From Thermodesulfobacteriota bacterium (GTDB taxonomy: Bacteria; Desulfobacterota; Deferrisomatia; Deferrisomatales; JACRMM01), in NCBI GenBank assembly GCA_040756475.1, contig JBFLZB010000011.1:1-48881 (forward strand): a stretch of DNA of 48,881 nucleotides, read 5' to 3'. How positions within the stretch are numbered: position 1 is the first letter of the stretch; each line of letters begins with the position of its first letter. This document shows positions 15,788-23,774 of the stretch, in pieces. The notes beneath the pieces are model-generated. The model saw nothing but the letters and a program-made list of their open reading frames with translations. It did not search any database and was not told the DNA's origin. The position numbers were made by a program, and so were the translations under genes.

Positions 15788-16602
15788 GGGGCCGGGCACT
15801 CGCCGGGGCGCTCGCGGCGCTCGGTGCGCTGCTCTGGCTCGCGGCCTGCGGGCCGCGGGCGGCGGTGCGGGAGCCCGTGGGGGCGACCACCGACCCGGCC
15901 GCCCTGGACCGGCTCCTCCGGCAGTACAACGCGGCCCCCGAGGCGGTGCGGCTCCAGGGGAGGCTCCGGGCCGATGGAAAGGGCAGCGCCGATTTCGGCG
16001 CCCGGGCGCGCCGGGGCGAGGGCCTGCGCCTCGACGCGGTGGCGGGTCCCTTCTCCACCCCGGTGCTCTCGCTCGCGTGCCGCGAAGGGGAGGGCGGCAC
16101 CTGCGAGGTGTACCTGCCCACCCGCCGCACCGCCTATCGGGAGGCGTGGGACGCCTGGGGGCCCTGGTTCGAGACGCTGCTCCTGGGGCGGGTACCCCGG
16201 GTCGGTAGCCCCACCGAGGCCTGGATCTACCCCGACGGGCGCCGGGTGCTGGTGCTGGAGGGGGCGGGGGGGTGGCGCCAGGAGGTGGCCTTTGCCGCGG
16301 GCACGGGGCTGCCCCAGCGGGTCTCCCTCTCCCAGGAGGGGGCGCCTCGGCTGGAGCTGGCCTATGGGCAGTACGCCGAGGTGGAGGGACATCCCTTTCC
16401 CGGTCGCGTGAGCGTGCGGGCGGGGGGCGCAGAGGGGGGCTACGAGCTGGAGTTTCGACGGATCGTGCCCGACGCCTCCCTGGCCGACGGCACCCTCACC
16501 CTGACCCTGCCGCCCGGCACAGCCGTGAGGGGGTCGGAAGGACTGTCCCAGTGGAACCAAGCGCCGTTTCCCGTGTGGCGGCTCCCGAGGCCGGACGGAT
16601 AG
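15784..16602 (+). CDS. Outer-membrane lipoprotein, LolB/DUF4292-like
   Basis: Lipoprotein of 272 residues with a lipobox LAAC (Cys22) after a hydrophobic signal. The mature part shows a series of amphipathic beta-strands (VRLQGRLRADGKGSADF, PFPGRVSVRAGG, GGYELEFRRIV) consistent with the half-barrel fold of LolA/LolB and DUF4292 proteins, which bind lipoprotein acyl chains. The GTG start at 15784 overlaps the TGA of the TPR gene. The assignment to LolB-like rather than DUF4292 is not certain from sequence alone. The gene ends 32 bases before the receiver-GGDEF gene. Confidence 0.75.
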   Translation: MRGRALAGALAALGALLWLAACGPRAAVREPVGATTDPAALDRLLRQYNAAPEAVRLQGRLRADGKGSADFGARARRGEGLRLDAVAGPFSTPVLSLACREGEGGTCEVYLPTRRTAYREAWDAWGPWFETLLLGRVPRVGSPTEAWIYPDGRRVLVLEGAGGWRQEVAFAAGTGLPQRVSLSQEGAPRLELAYGQYAEVEGHPFPGRVSVRAGGAEGGYELEFRRIVPDASLADGTLTLTLPPGTAVRGSEGLSQWNQAPFPVWRLPRPDG

Positions 16603-16634
16603 AGGGGGGCCACCTGGAGGACCCCCTGGGCCTC

Positions 16635-17564
16635 ATGGGGCGCCGGGACTTCTCGCTGCTCATCGTGGACGACTCCCCGGGCCTGCGTCAGGAGGTGCGC
16701 CGGCTCGTGGAGCGCCTGGGGCTCTTTTCCTCGTGCCGGGAGGCCGAGAACGGGATCGAAGGCTACAAGGAGGTGCTGGCCGGGGCCCCCGACCTGATCC
16801 TGTGCGATCTGGTCATGCCCTCGGTGGACGGCTTCAAGTTCCTGAACCTCGTGCGGGCCCGCCCCGACCTGCGCGACATCCCGGTCATCCTGCTCACGGG
16901 CCGCACCGAAGTGGGGGTCAAGATCCGGGGGCTCGAGCTCGGGGCTTCGGACTACGTCACCAAGCCCTTCGATCCCGGGGAGCTCCTGGCCCGCATCAAG
17001 GTCCAGCTCAAGATCAAGGCCCTCCAGGATGCCCTTCGCGCCTCCAACGAGCAGCTCCGGGAGCTCTCGTCGGTGGACCCCCTCACCAAGCTCTTCAACC
17101 GCCGCTACTTCATGCAGGCCCTCGAGGCGGAGTACGCGCGCAGCGCCCGTTACGGAACGCCGCTGGCCTTCCTGATGCTCGACATCGACCACTTCAAGCG
17201 GCTCAACGACACCTACGGCCACCAGGCCGGGGACGAGGTGCTCCGGGGCTTGGCGGATCTCCTGCGGGTGCGGGTGCGGGGCACCGACGTGGCGGGCCGC
17301 TACGGCGGGGAGGAGTTCTGCGTTCTCCTGCCCCACACCGGCCTGCCGGGGGCAGCGGAGCTCGCCGAGCGCATCCGCGCCGCGGTGGAGGGAACGCCCA
17401 TCGAAGCCCGGGGCGAGCGCCTGGGGATCACCGTGAGCGTGGGCGCGGCCGCGTGCCCGGGCCCCCGGGTCGCCACCGCCGACGACCTGATCCGCCTCGC
17501 CGACGAGGCCCTCTACGAAGCCAAGGCCGCCGGACGCAACCGGGTGGCCACGAGGGAGCCATGA
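16635..17564 (+). CDS. Receiver-GGDEF response regulator (PleD-like diguanylate cyclase)
   Basis: Phosphorylation-controlled cyclase making c-di-GMP, 309 residues. A CheY-like receiver domain (about 8-125) has acidic residues in VDDSPG and phospho-acceptor Asp58 in CDLVMP. A helical linker joins it to a GGDEF domain (140-305). The active site reads GGEEF (224-228), an active variant, and an RxxD inhibitory site (Arg215-Asp218) sits five residues upstream, so product feedback is expected. ATG 16635 is used; GGAGG lies rather far upstream (16615-16619), so an earlier alternative start cannot be excluded. The stop overlaps the zinc-ribbon gene by four bases. Confidence 0.9.
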   Translation: MGRRDFSLLIVDDSPGLRQEVRRLVERLGLFSSCREAENGIEGYKEVLAGAPDLILCDLVMPSVDGFKFLNLVRARPDLRDIPVILLTGRTEVGVKIRGLELGASDYVTKPFDPGELLARIKVQLKIKALQDALRASNEQLRELSSVDPLTKLFNRRYFMQALEAEYARSARYGTPLAFLMLDIDHFKRLNDTYGHQAGDEVLRGLADLLRVRVRGTDVAGRYGGEEFCVLLPHTGLPGAAELAERIRAAVEGTPIEARGERLGITVSVGAAACPGPRVATADDLIRLADEALYEAKAAGRNRVATREP

Positions 17565-17914
17565 ACTGTCTCGCCTGCAAGCAACCCAACGCCCCGGAGC
17601 GCAACTACTGCGGGGCCTGCGGAGCGCCCCTGGCCCGGTACTGTGCCGGGTGCGGCTTCCGCAACGGCGCCGCCGACCGGTTCTGCGGCGGGTGCGGCGC
17701 AGGTCTCGACGCCGCCCGCCGCGCCGAGGCTCTCGCCGTTGCGGCGGCGCCCGCGGCCACCCCCTCGCCCCCCCCTGGGGCGGCCTCGGCTCCGGGTGCC
17801 CCGCCCGGGCTCGCCGAGCTCCTGGAGGCGGCCCGGGAGAGCGTGGAGTCGGCGCCCGAGGAGGCCGACGTAAAGGTCTCCCAGGACGACATCGACAACC
17901 TGTTCGGGGTCTGA
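17561..17914 (+). CDS. Double zinc-ribbon protein with C-terminal FliM-like SQDDID peptide
   Basis: Small protein of 117 residues. Eight cysteines in four CxxC pairs (3/6, 17/20, 28/31, 42/45) form two zinc ribbons. A low-complexity Ala/Pro linker (about 50-85) is followed by an acidic helix and the exact C-terminus VSQDDIDNLFGV (106-117). That last segment closely resembles the conserved LSQxEIDALL peptide at the N-terminus of the flagellar switch protein FliM, the docking site of phosphorylated CheY. The gene is coupled to the receiver-GGDEF gene by ATGA and is one base from the PilB-type ATPase gene. A role as an adaptor between a CheY-like regulator and the ATPase machinery is inferred, not shown. 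Confidence 0.8.
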   Translation: MNCLACKQPNAPERNYCGACGAPLARYCAGCGFRNGAADRFCGGCGAGLDAARRAEALAVAAAPAATPSPPPGAASAPGAPPGLAELLEAARESVESAPEEADVKVSQDDIDNLFGV

Positions 17915-17915
17915 C

Positions 17916-19634
17916 GTGGCACTCCAGCGCCGCGTGGAGGCCCGCTTGGGCCAGCTCCTGGTGGAGGACGGGTTCCTCACCGAGGAAGAGCTCGAGCAGG
18001 CCCTCTCCGACCGGAAGAGCCGCGGCCTCTCGGCCAAGCCCATCGGGAAGTTCCTGGTGGAGTCGGGCTATTTGAAGGAGAAGGACCTGCTCCACTCCCT
18101 GGCCCGCCAGTTCAACCTGGCGGTCATGGACCTGGAGGAGGTGCAGGTGCAGACCGACCTCCTGGCCCAGCTCCCCGAGGAGGTGTGCCGGCGCTACCGG
18201 GTCGTGCCGCTCTTCGCCATCGGCGACGAGGTGACCCTGGCCGTCTCCGACCCCACCCTTATCGAGGCGGTGGACCTGGTGGGGGGGCTCCTCAAGCGGC
18301 CGGTCCAGCCGGTGCTGGCAGGGGAGGTGCAGATCCTCCAGGCCCTCAACGCCCACTACGGCAAGGACGGGGGAGAAGGGGAGAAGGACGACTTCCTCAC
18401 CCTGGAGAAGCTCGACCTGGGCTCCGGCGGCCGGGAGACCGACCTGGAGAGCCTGCGCCGGGCGGGCGAAGAGGCCCCCATCGTCAAGATGGTGGACAAG
18501 ATCCTCAAGCTCGCCGTGCGGGAGGGGGCGAGCGACATCCACATCGAGCCCGGGGAAGACAACCTCATGGTGCGCTTCCGGGTGGACGGGGTGCTCCAGA
18601 AGCGCTTCTCCTTTTCCATGCGCCTGGCCGCAGCCGTGGTGAGCCGGGTGAAGATCCTTGCCGAGCTCGACATCTCCGAGCGCCAGCGGCCCCAGGACGG
18701 CCGCATCCAGCTCAAGATGGGCGACAAGGAGCTGGAGTTCCGGGTGAGCGTGCTCCCCGTGTACTACGGCGAGAAGGTGGTGATGCGCATCCTCGACCGG
18801 GGGAGCGTGCGGGTGACCCTGGACAAACTGGGGTTCTCCCAGCACAACCTCAAGCTCTTCGAGGCGGCCCTCCGCCAGCCCAACGGCATCGTGCTGGTGA
18901 CGGGCCCCACGGGGAGCGGCAAGTCCACCACCCTCTACGCCGCCCTCAACGCCATCAACTCCATCGAGACCAACATCGTCACGGTGGAAGACCCGGTGGA
19001 GTACCAGATCCCCCTCATCAACCAGGTGGCGGTCAACCCCAAGCGGGGCCTCACCTTTGCCGGGGCGCTGCGGGCCTTCCTGCGCCAGGACCCTGACATC
19101 ATCATGGTGGGGGAGATCCGCGACCCCGAGACCGGCTCCATCGCAGCCGAGGCGGCGCTCACGGGGCACCTGGTGCTCTCCACGCTGCACACCAACGACG
19201 CCCCGAGCTCCATCACCCGGCTCATGGAGATGGGCGTTCAGCCCTTCCTGCTCGCTCCCACCCTCCTGTGCATCCTCGCCCAGCGCCTGGTACGGCGCGT
19301 CTGCCCCCAGTGCAAGGCGGGGTACCAGCCCAAGGACGCCGAGCTCGGGGAGGCAGGCCTTCAGGAGCTGGCGGGGCAGGTGACGCTGTACCGGGGCAAG
19401 GGGTGCGGGTACTGCGGGGGCAACGGGTACAAGGGGCGCACGGGCATCCACGAGGTCTTGCGGGTGGACGAGGAGATCCGGGAGCTCATCACCGACCGGG
19501 CGAGTACCACCCAGATCCGGCGCGCCGCGGCGGCCAAGGGCTTCCGGGACCTGCGCTTCGACGGCCTGCGCAAGGTCCTGGCCGGCATCACGAGCCTGGA
19601 AGAGGTGATCCGGGCCACCAAGGCCGTGGACTAG
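17916..19634 (+). CDS. GspE/PilB-type secretion or pilus assembly ATPase
   Basis: Cytoplasmic hexameric motor ATPase of 572 residues powering type IV pilus extension or type II secretion. The N-terminal MshEN-type domain (about 1-150: LGQLLVEDGFLTEEEL) is repeated-helical and in relatives can bind c-di-GMP. The ATPase core has Walker A GPTGSGKS (330-337), an Asp box (VTVEDPVEYQ), Walker B GEIRDPET (399-406), a His box (STLHTNDAPSS), and the tetra-cysteine zinc element with Cys463/466 and Cys497/500. The GTG start follows the zinc-ribbon gene by one base. Nearby receiver-GGDEF, CheX and CheY genes suggest control by phospho-signalling and c-di-GMP. PilB versus GspE cannot be decided here, as no pilin or secretin genes are in view. 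Confidence 0.9.
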   Translation: MALQRRVEARLGQLLVEDGFLTEEELEQALSDRKSRGLSAKPIGKFLVESGYLKEKDLLHSLARQFNLAVMDLEEVQVQTDLLAQLPEEVCRRYRVVPLFAIGDEVTLAVSDPTLIEAVDLVGGLLKRPVQPVLAGEVQILQALNAHYGKDGGEGEKDDFLTLEKLDLGSGGRETDLESLRRAGEEAPIVKMVDKILKLAVREGASDIHIEPGEDNLMVRFRVDGVLQKRFSFSMRLAAAVVSRVKILAELDISERQRPQDGRIQLKMGDKELEFRVSVLPVYYGEKVVMRILDRGSVRVTLDKLGFSQHNLKLFEAALRQPNGIVLVTGPTGSGKSTTLYAALNAINSIETNIVTVEDPVEYQIPLINQVAVNPKRGLTFAGALRAFLRQDPDIIMVGEIRDPETGSIAAEAALTGHLVLSTLHTNDAPSSITRLMEMGVQPFLLAPTLLCILAQRLVRRVCPQCKAGYQPKDAELGEAGLQELAGQVTLYRGKGCGYCGGNGYKGRTGIHEVLRVDEEIRELITDRASTTQIRRAAAAKGFRDLRFDGLRKVLAGITSLEEVIRATKAVD

Positions 19635-19639
19635 GCGCC

Positions 19640-20113
19640 ATGCGAGCCGAGTACGTCAACGCCTTCCTGGTGCCTTCGGTGCGGGTGCTCCGGAAGATGG
19701 CCCGGCTCGAGGTCACGCTGGGCCGGGTGACCCGCCTGGACGCGGGCCGCCTCGGAGACAACCTGAGCATCATCATCGGCCTCCAGGGGAGGCTGTCGGG
19801 CTCGGTGGTGCTCACCGCGGCCCGCGAGGTGGTCTGGAGCCTGGCCGAGCGCATCCTGGACGAAAAGATGGGCGAAGACCGGTGGCAGGAGGTCCAGGCC
19901 ATCCTGGCCGAGGTGGCCAACACCATCGTGGGCAACGCCACGGGACACCTCTACGAGCTCGGCCTGCGGGAGGGGATCACCCCCCCCACCGTGGTGGCGG
20001 GCGTCGGAGTAAACCTGGACTTCGGGTCGGGGGTCGAGAGCGTGGCGGTGCCCCTGGAGACGGAGCTGGGGCGCCTGGAGATGATCGTATCCCTGACCCG
20101 GGAGCGCCCCTGA
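19640..20113 (+). CDS. cheX: CheX-like CheY-phosphate phosphatase
   Basis: Chemotaxis phosphatase of the CheC/CheX/FliY family, 157 residues. The catalytic ExxN motif is present as Glu91-Val-Ala-Asn94 in LAEVANTIVGNA, with the following Gly-Asn typical of CheX. The expected role is to dephosphorylate the CheY-like regulator encoded 37 bases downstream. It begins six bases after the ATPase stop codon, so it is part of the same transcription unit. No second ExxN motif is seen, consistent with single-site CheX rather than CheC. Confidence 0.85.
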   Translation: MRAEYVNAFLVPSVRVLRKMARLEVTLGRVTRLDAGRLGDNLSIIIGLQGRLSGSVVLTAAREVVWSLAERILDEKMGEDRWQEVQAILAEVANTIVGNATGHLYELGLREGITPPTVVAGVGVNLDFGSGVESVAVPLETELGRLEMIVSLTRERP

Positions 20114-20150
20114 ACCAGACCGGGCGCCGGGCAGTGGGAGGAGAGCGCAG

Positions 20151-20522
20151 ATGAGCAAGCGGGCCCTCGTGGTGGACGATTCGCCGTACATCCAAAAGGA
20201 GCTGGGGAAGATCCTGGAGAAGCACGGGTGTGAAGTGGTGGCCACCGCCTCCAACGGCCTGGAGGCCGTGAAGAAGTACAAGGAGGTCAAGCCCGACTTC
20301 GTAACCCTGGACCTCGTCATGCCCCAGATGGGCGGGCTCCAGACCCTGGTGCTCCTGAAGAAGATCGACCCCCAGGCCGTGGTCATCATGGTCAGCTCCA
20401 TGTCGGGCAAGGACAAGATCCTCGAATGCGCAAAGGCCGGCGCAAGCCACTACATCCTCAAGCCCTTCGAGGAGGACAAGGTGGTCGAGGTGCTGAACAA
20501 GGTGGTGTTCCAGGCGGGTTGA
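20151..20522 (+). CDS. CheY-like single-domain response regulator
   Basis: Stand-alone receiver domain of 123 residues. The acidic pair is in VVDDSPY, the phospho-acceptor is Asp54 in TLDLVMPQMGG, the switch residues are in VSSMSGKD, and the conserved lysine is in LKPFEEDKV. A GGGAGGAG ribosome binding site precedes the ATG. Together with CheX, the receiver-GGDEF protein and the zinc-ribbon with a FliM-like tail, it forms a compact signalling set beside a PilB/GspE ATPase; its likely output is protein-protein contact rather than DNA binding. Confidence 0.93.
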   Translation: MSKRALVVDDSPYIQKELGKILEKHGCEVVATASNGLEAVKKYKEVKPDFVTLDLVMPQMGGLQTLVLLKKIDPQAVVIMVSSMSGKDKILECAKAGASHYILKPFEEDKVVEVLNKVVFQAG

Positions 20523-20534
20523 GGAGGGGAGGGG

Positions 20535-21047
20535 CTACTCTCCGTCCAGGGTGAACTCCTGCACGCCGAAGAAGACGCCGGTGTGGGTCTCGTGGTCGAT
20601 CTCGGCCTGCACCAGCGCGGTGTGGCCGTCCTCGATCTCCAGGAAGCGCCGGAACAGGGCGGCCGCCTCGGGCTCCTCCACGGCGTCCACGAGCTTCCGG
20701 TAGAAGGCGCTCACCTGGTGCTCCAGCTCCAGGGCCCGGTAGAGGTGCTCCCGGGGTGAGGGGCCGCCCGTCGCGGGGCGCCGGGCGCCGAGAGATTCCT
20801 TGCCTCGCGCGAGCCAACCCCGCCGGGGCACCGCCGTCGCGAGCTCGGTTTTCCCCACTCGCCCGGTCTCCCGCCACCGGGAGAGCTTGGCCTCCAGGTA
20901 GTCCACGTGCCCCTGCTCCTCCCGGGCCATGAGCTCGAAGAACCCCCGGGCTTCGGGGCTGGCGGCCTGCCCCGCACACGTGCGAAAGTGGTCCCTCACC
21001 CGGTGCTCGTACTCCAGCGAGGTGACGAGGGCTTCTTCGATGGTCAT
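20535..21047 (-). CDS. Ferritin-like (rubrerythrin-family) di-iron protein
   Basis: Four-helix-bundle protein of 170 residues. The pattern of two Glu-x-x-His motifs (REEQGHVD near residue 41 and EIEDGHTAL near 138) together with glutamates in LEYEHRVRDHF and ALELEHQVSAFYR fits a rubrerythrin-type di-iron site. The bundle is interrupted by a variable Arg/Gly-rich linker (about 55-95). There is no rubredoxin domain. Members reduce peroxide or handle iron in anaerobes. It converges on the CheY gene with only 12 bases between the stops, and lies alone as a transcription unit with the ribosome binding site GGAGGTT. Confidence 0.85.
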   Translation of the reverse strand: MTIEEALVTSLEYEHRVRDHFRTCAGQAASPEARGFFELMAREEQGHVDYLEAKLSRWRETGRVGKTELATAVPRRGWLARGKESLGARRPATGGPSPREHLYRALELEHQVSAFYRKLVDAVEEPEAAALFRRFLEIEDGHTALVQAEIDHETHTGVFFGVQEFTLDGE

Positions 21048-21236
21048 GGGGAACCTCCGAGGCAGAGGTTGGGGGGCAGGAAACAGGCGTGGGTGCCCCG
21101 CCCCCGGAGCTTCCGGGTCCAGCGGGGGGCCGCAGCCGGAGGCCCAGTGTAGCAGACCGGGGAGCTGCCGGAAGAGCGCTCCCCGGGCTCTTCACCGGCG
21201 GCGCGGCGGCTTGGTCCGCCAGCGGGGGGTTCCCGC

Positions 21237-22268
21237 GTGAGCGGCCCCCCTGCCGGCGATCTGGACCTGGAGCGCTTTCGCTTCCGGGGTCTCCACCCCC
21301 AGATCCACCTCGGCACGGCCAGCGACCGATACGCGGGCTGGCTCGGCCAGATCTACGACCCCGAGCGCTTTGCCCACCGGGTGACCCGTCGGACCAAGAG
21401 CCTGGGCGGGAGGAAATTCGTCGAAGAGGTGCTGCCGGTGGAGTGCGTGGGGGAGTACTTCGAGCACTTTCCCGTGCTGGAGCTCGACTACACGTTCTAC
21501 GGGCCCCTCCTGGACCCTGCCGGCAAGCCCACGGGCATCTACCGCACCCTGCTGGCCTACCGCGGGCAGCTCCCGGAGGGAGCCCGGCTGCTGCTCAAGG
21601 CGCCCCAGGCGGTCACGGCACACGTGCTCCGGCGGGGCGGCGCCGTCGTCCCCAACCCCGAGTACTTGAACCCGGAGCTCTTCGCCCACCGCTTCCTCCG
21701 GCCGGCGGCCGAGCTCCTGGGGCCCGCTCTGGCCGGGGTGATCCTGGAGCAGGAGTACCGGCGCAAGGACGAGCGGGAAGCGCCCGAGCGGGCGGCCGAG
21801 GAGTGGGGCCGTTTCTTCGCGGCCGTGCCTGCCTGCGGCCTCTACCACCTGGAGCTGCGCACCGAGGCGTACCTGGCCCCGCCGCTCTTCCAGGTGCTGG
21901 AGCACCATGGTGTAGGGCAGGTGCTCTCCCACTGGACCTGGCTCCCGCCGCTCCTGCGACAGTTCGAGCTGGGGGAGGGGAAGTTCCGCAACGGGTCCGG
22001 GGAAGCCGTGGTGCGGCTCATGACCCCTCGGAACGTGCGCTACGAAGATGCCTACGCGGCGGCCCATCCCTTCGACCGCCTGGTGCCGGGGATGCTCGAC
22101 CCGGGCATGGTGGGGGACGCGGCCACCCTGATGCACGAGGCGGCGGGGCGGGGGCAGCGCCTCCATGTGATCGTCAACAACCGGGCAGGCGGCAACGCCC
22201 CCCTCATCGCCCGGGCCCTGGCCCGGGAGTTCCTGGCGCGCAGCGGGGCGCAGGGCGCGCAGAGCTGA
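21237..22268 (+). CDS. DUF72 (YecE-like) family protein
   Basis: Protein of 343 residues resembling DUF72 TIM-barrel proteins. Recognisable pieces are the N-terminal HLGTASDRYAGWLGQIYDP (a variant of the G(x)SGWxYxxWxGxFYP opening), LELDYTFYGP, LLLKAPQAVTA and the C-terminal VNNRAGGNAPLIA. The family fold is known, but its reaction is not. The GTG start at 21237 overlaps no other gene; a poor ribosome binding site precedes it. It stands between two intergenic regions, and a short palindrome lies downstream, so it is probably monocistronic. Confidence 0.75.
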   Translation: MSGPPAGDLDLERFRFRGLHPQIHLGTASDRYAGWLGQIYDPERFAHRVTRRTKSLGGRKFVEEVLPVECVGEYFEHFPVLELDYTFYGPLLDPAGKPTGIYRTLLAYRGQLPEGARLLLKAPQAVTAHVLRRGGAVVPNPEYLNPELFAHRFLRPAAELLGPALAGVILEQEYRRKDEREAPERAAEEWGRFFAAVPACGLYHLELRTEAYLAPPLFQVLEHHGVGQVLSHWTWLPPLLRQFELGEGKFRNGSGEAVVRLMTPRNVRYEDAYAAAHPFDRLVPGMLDPGMVGDAATLMHEAAGRGQRLHVIVNNRAGGNAPLIARALAREFLARSGAQGAQS

Positions 22269-22311
22269 CGAGGCTCCACCTCGGCCCGCCGGCCGCGGGA
22301 CCGCTCCTTTC

Positions 22312-22347
22312 GCTCCGGATCCATCGAAATCGAGATCGATCGGGAGC
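22312..22347. repeat. ATCG-hexamer palindromic hairpin, copy 3 (short)
   Basis: The arms GCTCCGGATC (22312-22321) and GATCGGGAGC (22338-22347) pair with one mismatch. The loop contains ATCGAAATCGAGATCG hexamer units like those at 7471 and 11319. It lies between the DUF72 gene and the gene at 22417. Confidence 0.65.
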
Positions 22348-22416
22348 CCCCGAGCTCAAGCGGCTTCCCCTCCCGGCCGATACGCACCCCAACACTCCAT
22401 GGAGGGAGGAACACCC

Positions 22417-23163
22417 ATGCTCGCCCACGCCGCCGGCTCCTGCTGCCGACCCGTCCACCCCCTCTCCCGGGAGACCGTATCCCTTCGGGAGACGAGTCTT
22501 TCCAGCGCCGAGAGCCTCAAGCTCTCCTTTACCGACGAGGCGGGCCGTTCCTTCGACCTCTCGCTGGAGCGCCGCACGAGCGCCTACTCCCTCACCTACG
22601 ACCGGCGGGGCGGGCTCCAGCCGGAGGCGGGCCAGGGCAGGGGCCTTGCCCTGGGCCACCGCAAGGAGGCCCGCAGCGAGGCCCTGGAGCTGCGCCGGGC
22701 GTTTCGGGAAATGGACTTGGCCGTGGCGGGCTTCCAGAAGCTCCTCCACCGCTTCCTCCAGGCCGTGGACCCGGGCTATGCCCGCCACTACCGCTCCTTC
22801 GACCCGGTGGCGGCCCGGTTGGGAGTCGTGGAGCACGAGTACGCGGAGTTCCTCTCGGTGCATCAGTCGGTGACGGTGACCCTCTCCATGCCGGCGGACA
22901 CCCCGGCGGACTACTGGTCGGTGGAGGCCACCGCGGGACGGCTCCGGGACTTCGCGGTGAGCCTGTTTGGCGGGGGAGACCGCGCCTTCCACGCGGCGGA
23001 GATGGCCCGGGGGATGGAGACCGGGCTGCGCCAGGCTCAGCAGGCCTTCGGCGGAGCTCTCCCCGAGATCTCGCGCCAGACCGTGGACCTGGCCAAGGAG
23101 TGGGTGGCCCAGTGGGCTGCCGAGGCCGTTGCGGAGGCGCCGGAGTTGGACCTGGTCGCATAG
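22417..23163 (+). CDS. Hypothetical protein with helical C-terminal domain
   Basis: Protein of 248 residues, not confidently recognised. An N-terminal segment with alternating hydrophobic and Ser/Thr residues (SLKLSFTDEAGRSFDLSLERR) looks like beta hairpins. From about residue 85 a helical region runs through the AFREMDLAVAGFQKLLHRFL and DPVAARLGVVEHEYAEF segments to the end. The layout vaguely recalls DUF5610 proteins. There is no signal peptide, TM segment or catalytic motif, so it is probably cytoplasmic. ATG 22417 is selected over ATG 22399 because GGAGGGAGGA precedes it at a good distance. Confidence 0.65.
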   Translation: MLAHAAGSCCRPVHPLSRETVSLRETSLSSAESLKLSFTDEAGRSFDLSLERRTSAYSLTYDRRGGLQPEAGQGRGLALGHRKEARSEALELRRAFREMDLAVAGFQKLLHRFLQAVDPGYARHYRSFDPVAARLGVVEHEYAEFLSVHQSVTVTLSMPADTPADYWSVEATAGRLRDFAVSLFGGGDRAFHAAEMARGMETGLRQAQQAFGGALPEISRQTVDLAKEWVAQWAAEAVAEAPELDLVA

Positions 23164-23306
23164 CTTCACCGTAGCACGAGCCCGTCGGCCTGGCGCACGC
23201 TCCCCAACCGCCTGCCCATCCCCCGCCCGCCGTTTCACAAGCCCCAAAGATTTGTTTTTCTTGAGCTTATCGCGCACTTCGGGCACAACTCCCGTGTCGA
23301 GTCCGC

Positions 23307-23335
23307 TTGTCATCCCCGGAGGCGGATGGTATGTT
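23307..23335 (+). promoter_or_regulatory. Sigma-70-like promoter
   Basis: TTGTCA at 23307-23312 and TATGTT at 23330-23335 are separated by exactly 17 bases. Transcription would begin near 23342, giving a leader of about 40 bases before the small acidic gene at 23383 with its GAGGAGGAA ribosome binding site. It is the clearest promoter in the window; it probably also serves the transketolase-HD unit. Confidence 0.55.
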
Positions 23336-23382
23336 CGGGCGCTTTTCGAGCCCAGGGAGTCTGTCTCGAACGAGGAGGAATC

Positions 23383-23718
23383 ATGCCCAGGAAGCGGATA
23401 CTTCCCACGATCGACGCCGTCTACGACGAGAACGGAGTGGCTTTTCTCTGCGACGGCGAGCCCATCGAGGACATGGAGTTCAGCTGGGAAGACCTCTCCG
23501 ACCCGGAGCTCGTGACCGAGGTGGCCGAGGAGCTCGCCGAGTACATCGACAGCGATGAGCTCGAAGACGTCGACAACCCGGTGCGCGCGGTGATGCGGGG
23601 CATCCGGCAGTTGCGCACGTCGAAGGTTGCGCGCAAGGCCGAAGAGGAAGAGCGCGAAGAGGCAGACGACGAGGGCGACCTGCACGAGGATTACGAAGAG
23701 GACGACGACGACGAGTAG
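23383..23718 (+). CDS. Small acidic-tailed protein, function unknown
   Basis: Protein of 111 residues, very acidic, ending in runs of Glu and Asp (EEEEREEADDEG and EDYEEDDDDE). The first 70 residues look ordered (PRKRILPTIDAVYDENGVAFLCDGEP, FSWEDLSDPELVTEVAEELAEYI). ATG 23383 is preceded by an excellent GAGGAGGAA. There is no signal peptide, cysteine pair or DNA-binding motif. It has its own promoter and is 56 bases upstream of the transketolase-like gene. I do not recognise the family. Confidence 0.7.
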   Translation: MPRKRILPTIDAVYDENGVAFLCDGEPIEDMEFSWEDLSDPELVTEVAEELAEYIDSDELEDVDNPVRAVMRGIRQLRTSKVARKAEEEEREEADDEGDLHEDYEEDDDDE

Positions 23719-23774
23719 CGGCAGGGGCGCGCCCGGCGCCCGCCGTTTCCTGCCCTCCAACGGAGGTGGGGTTG

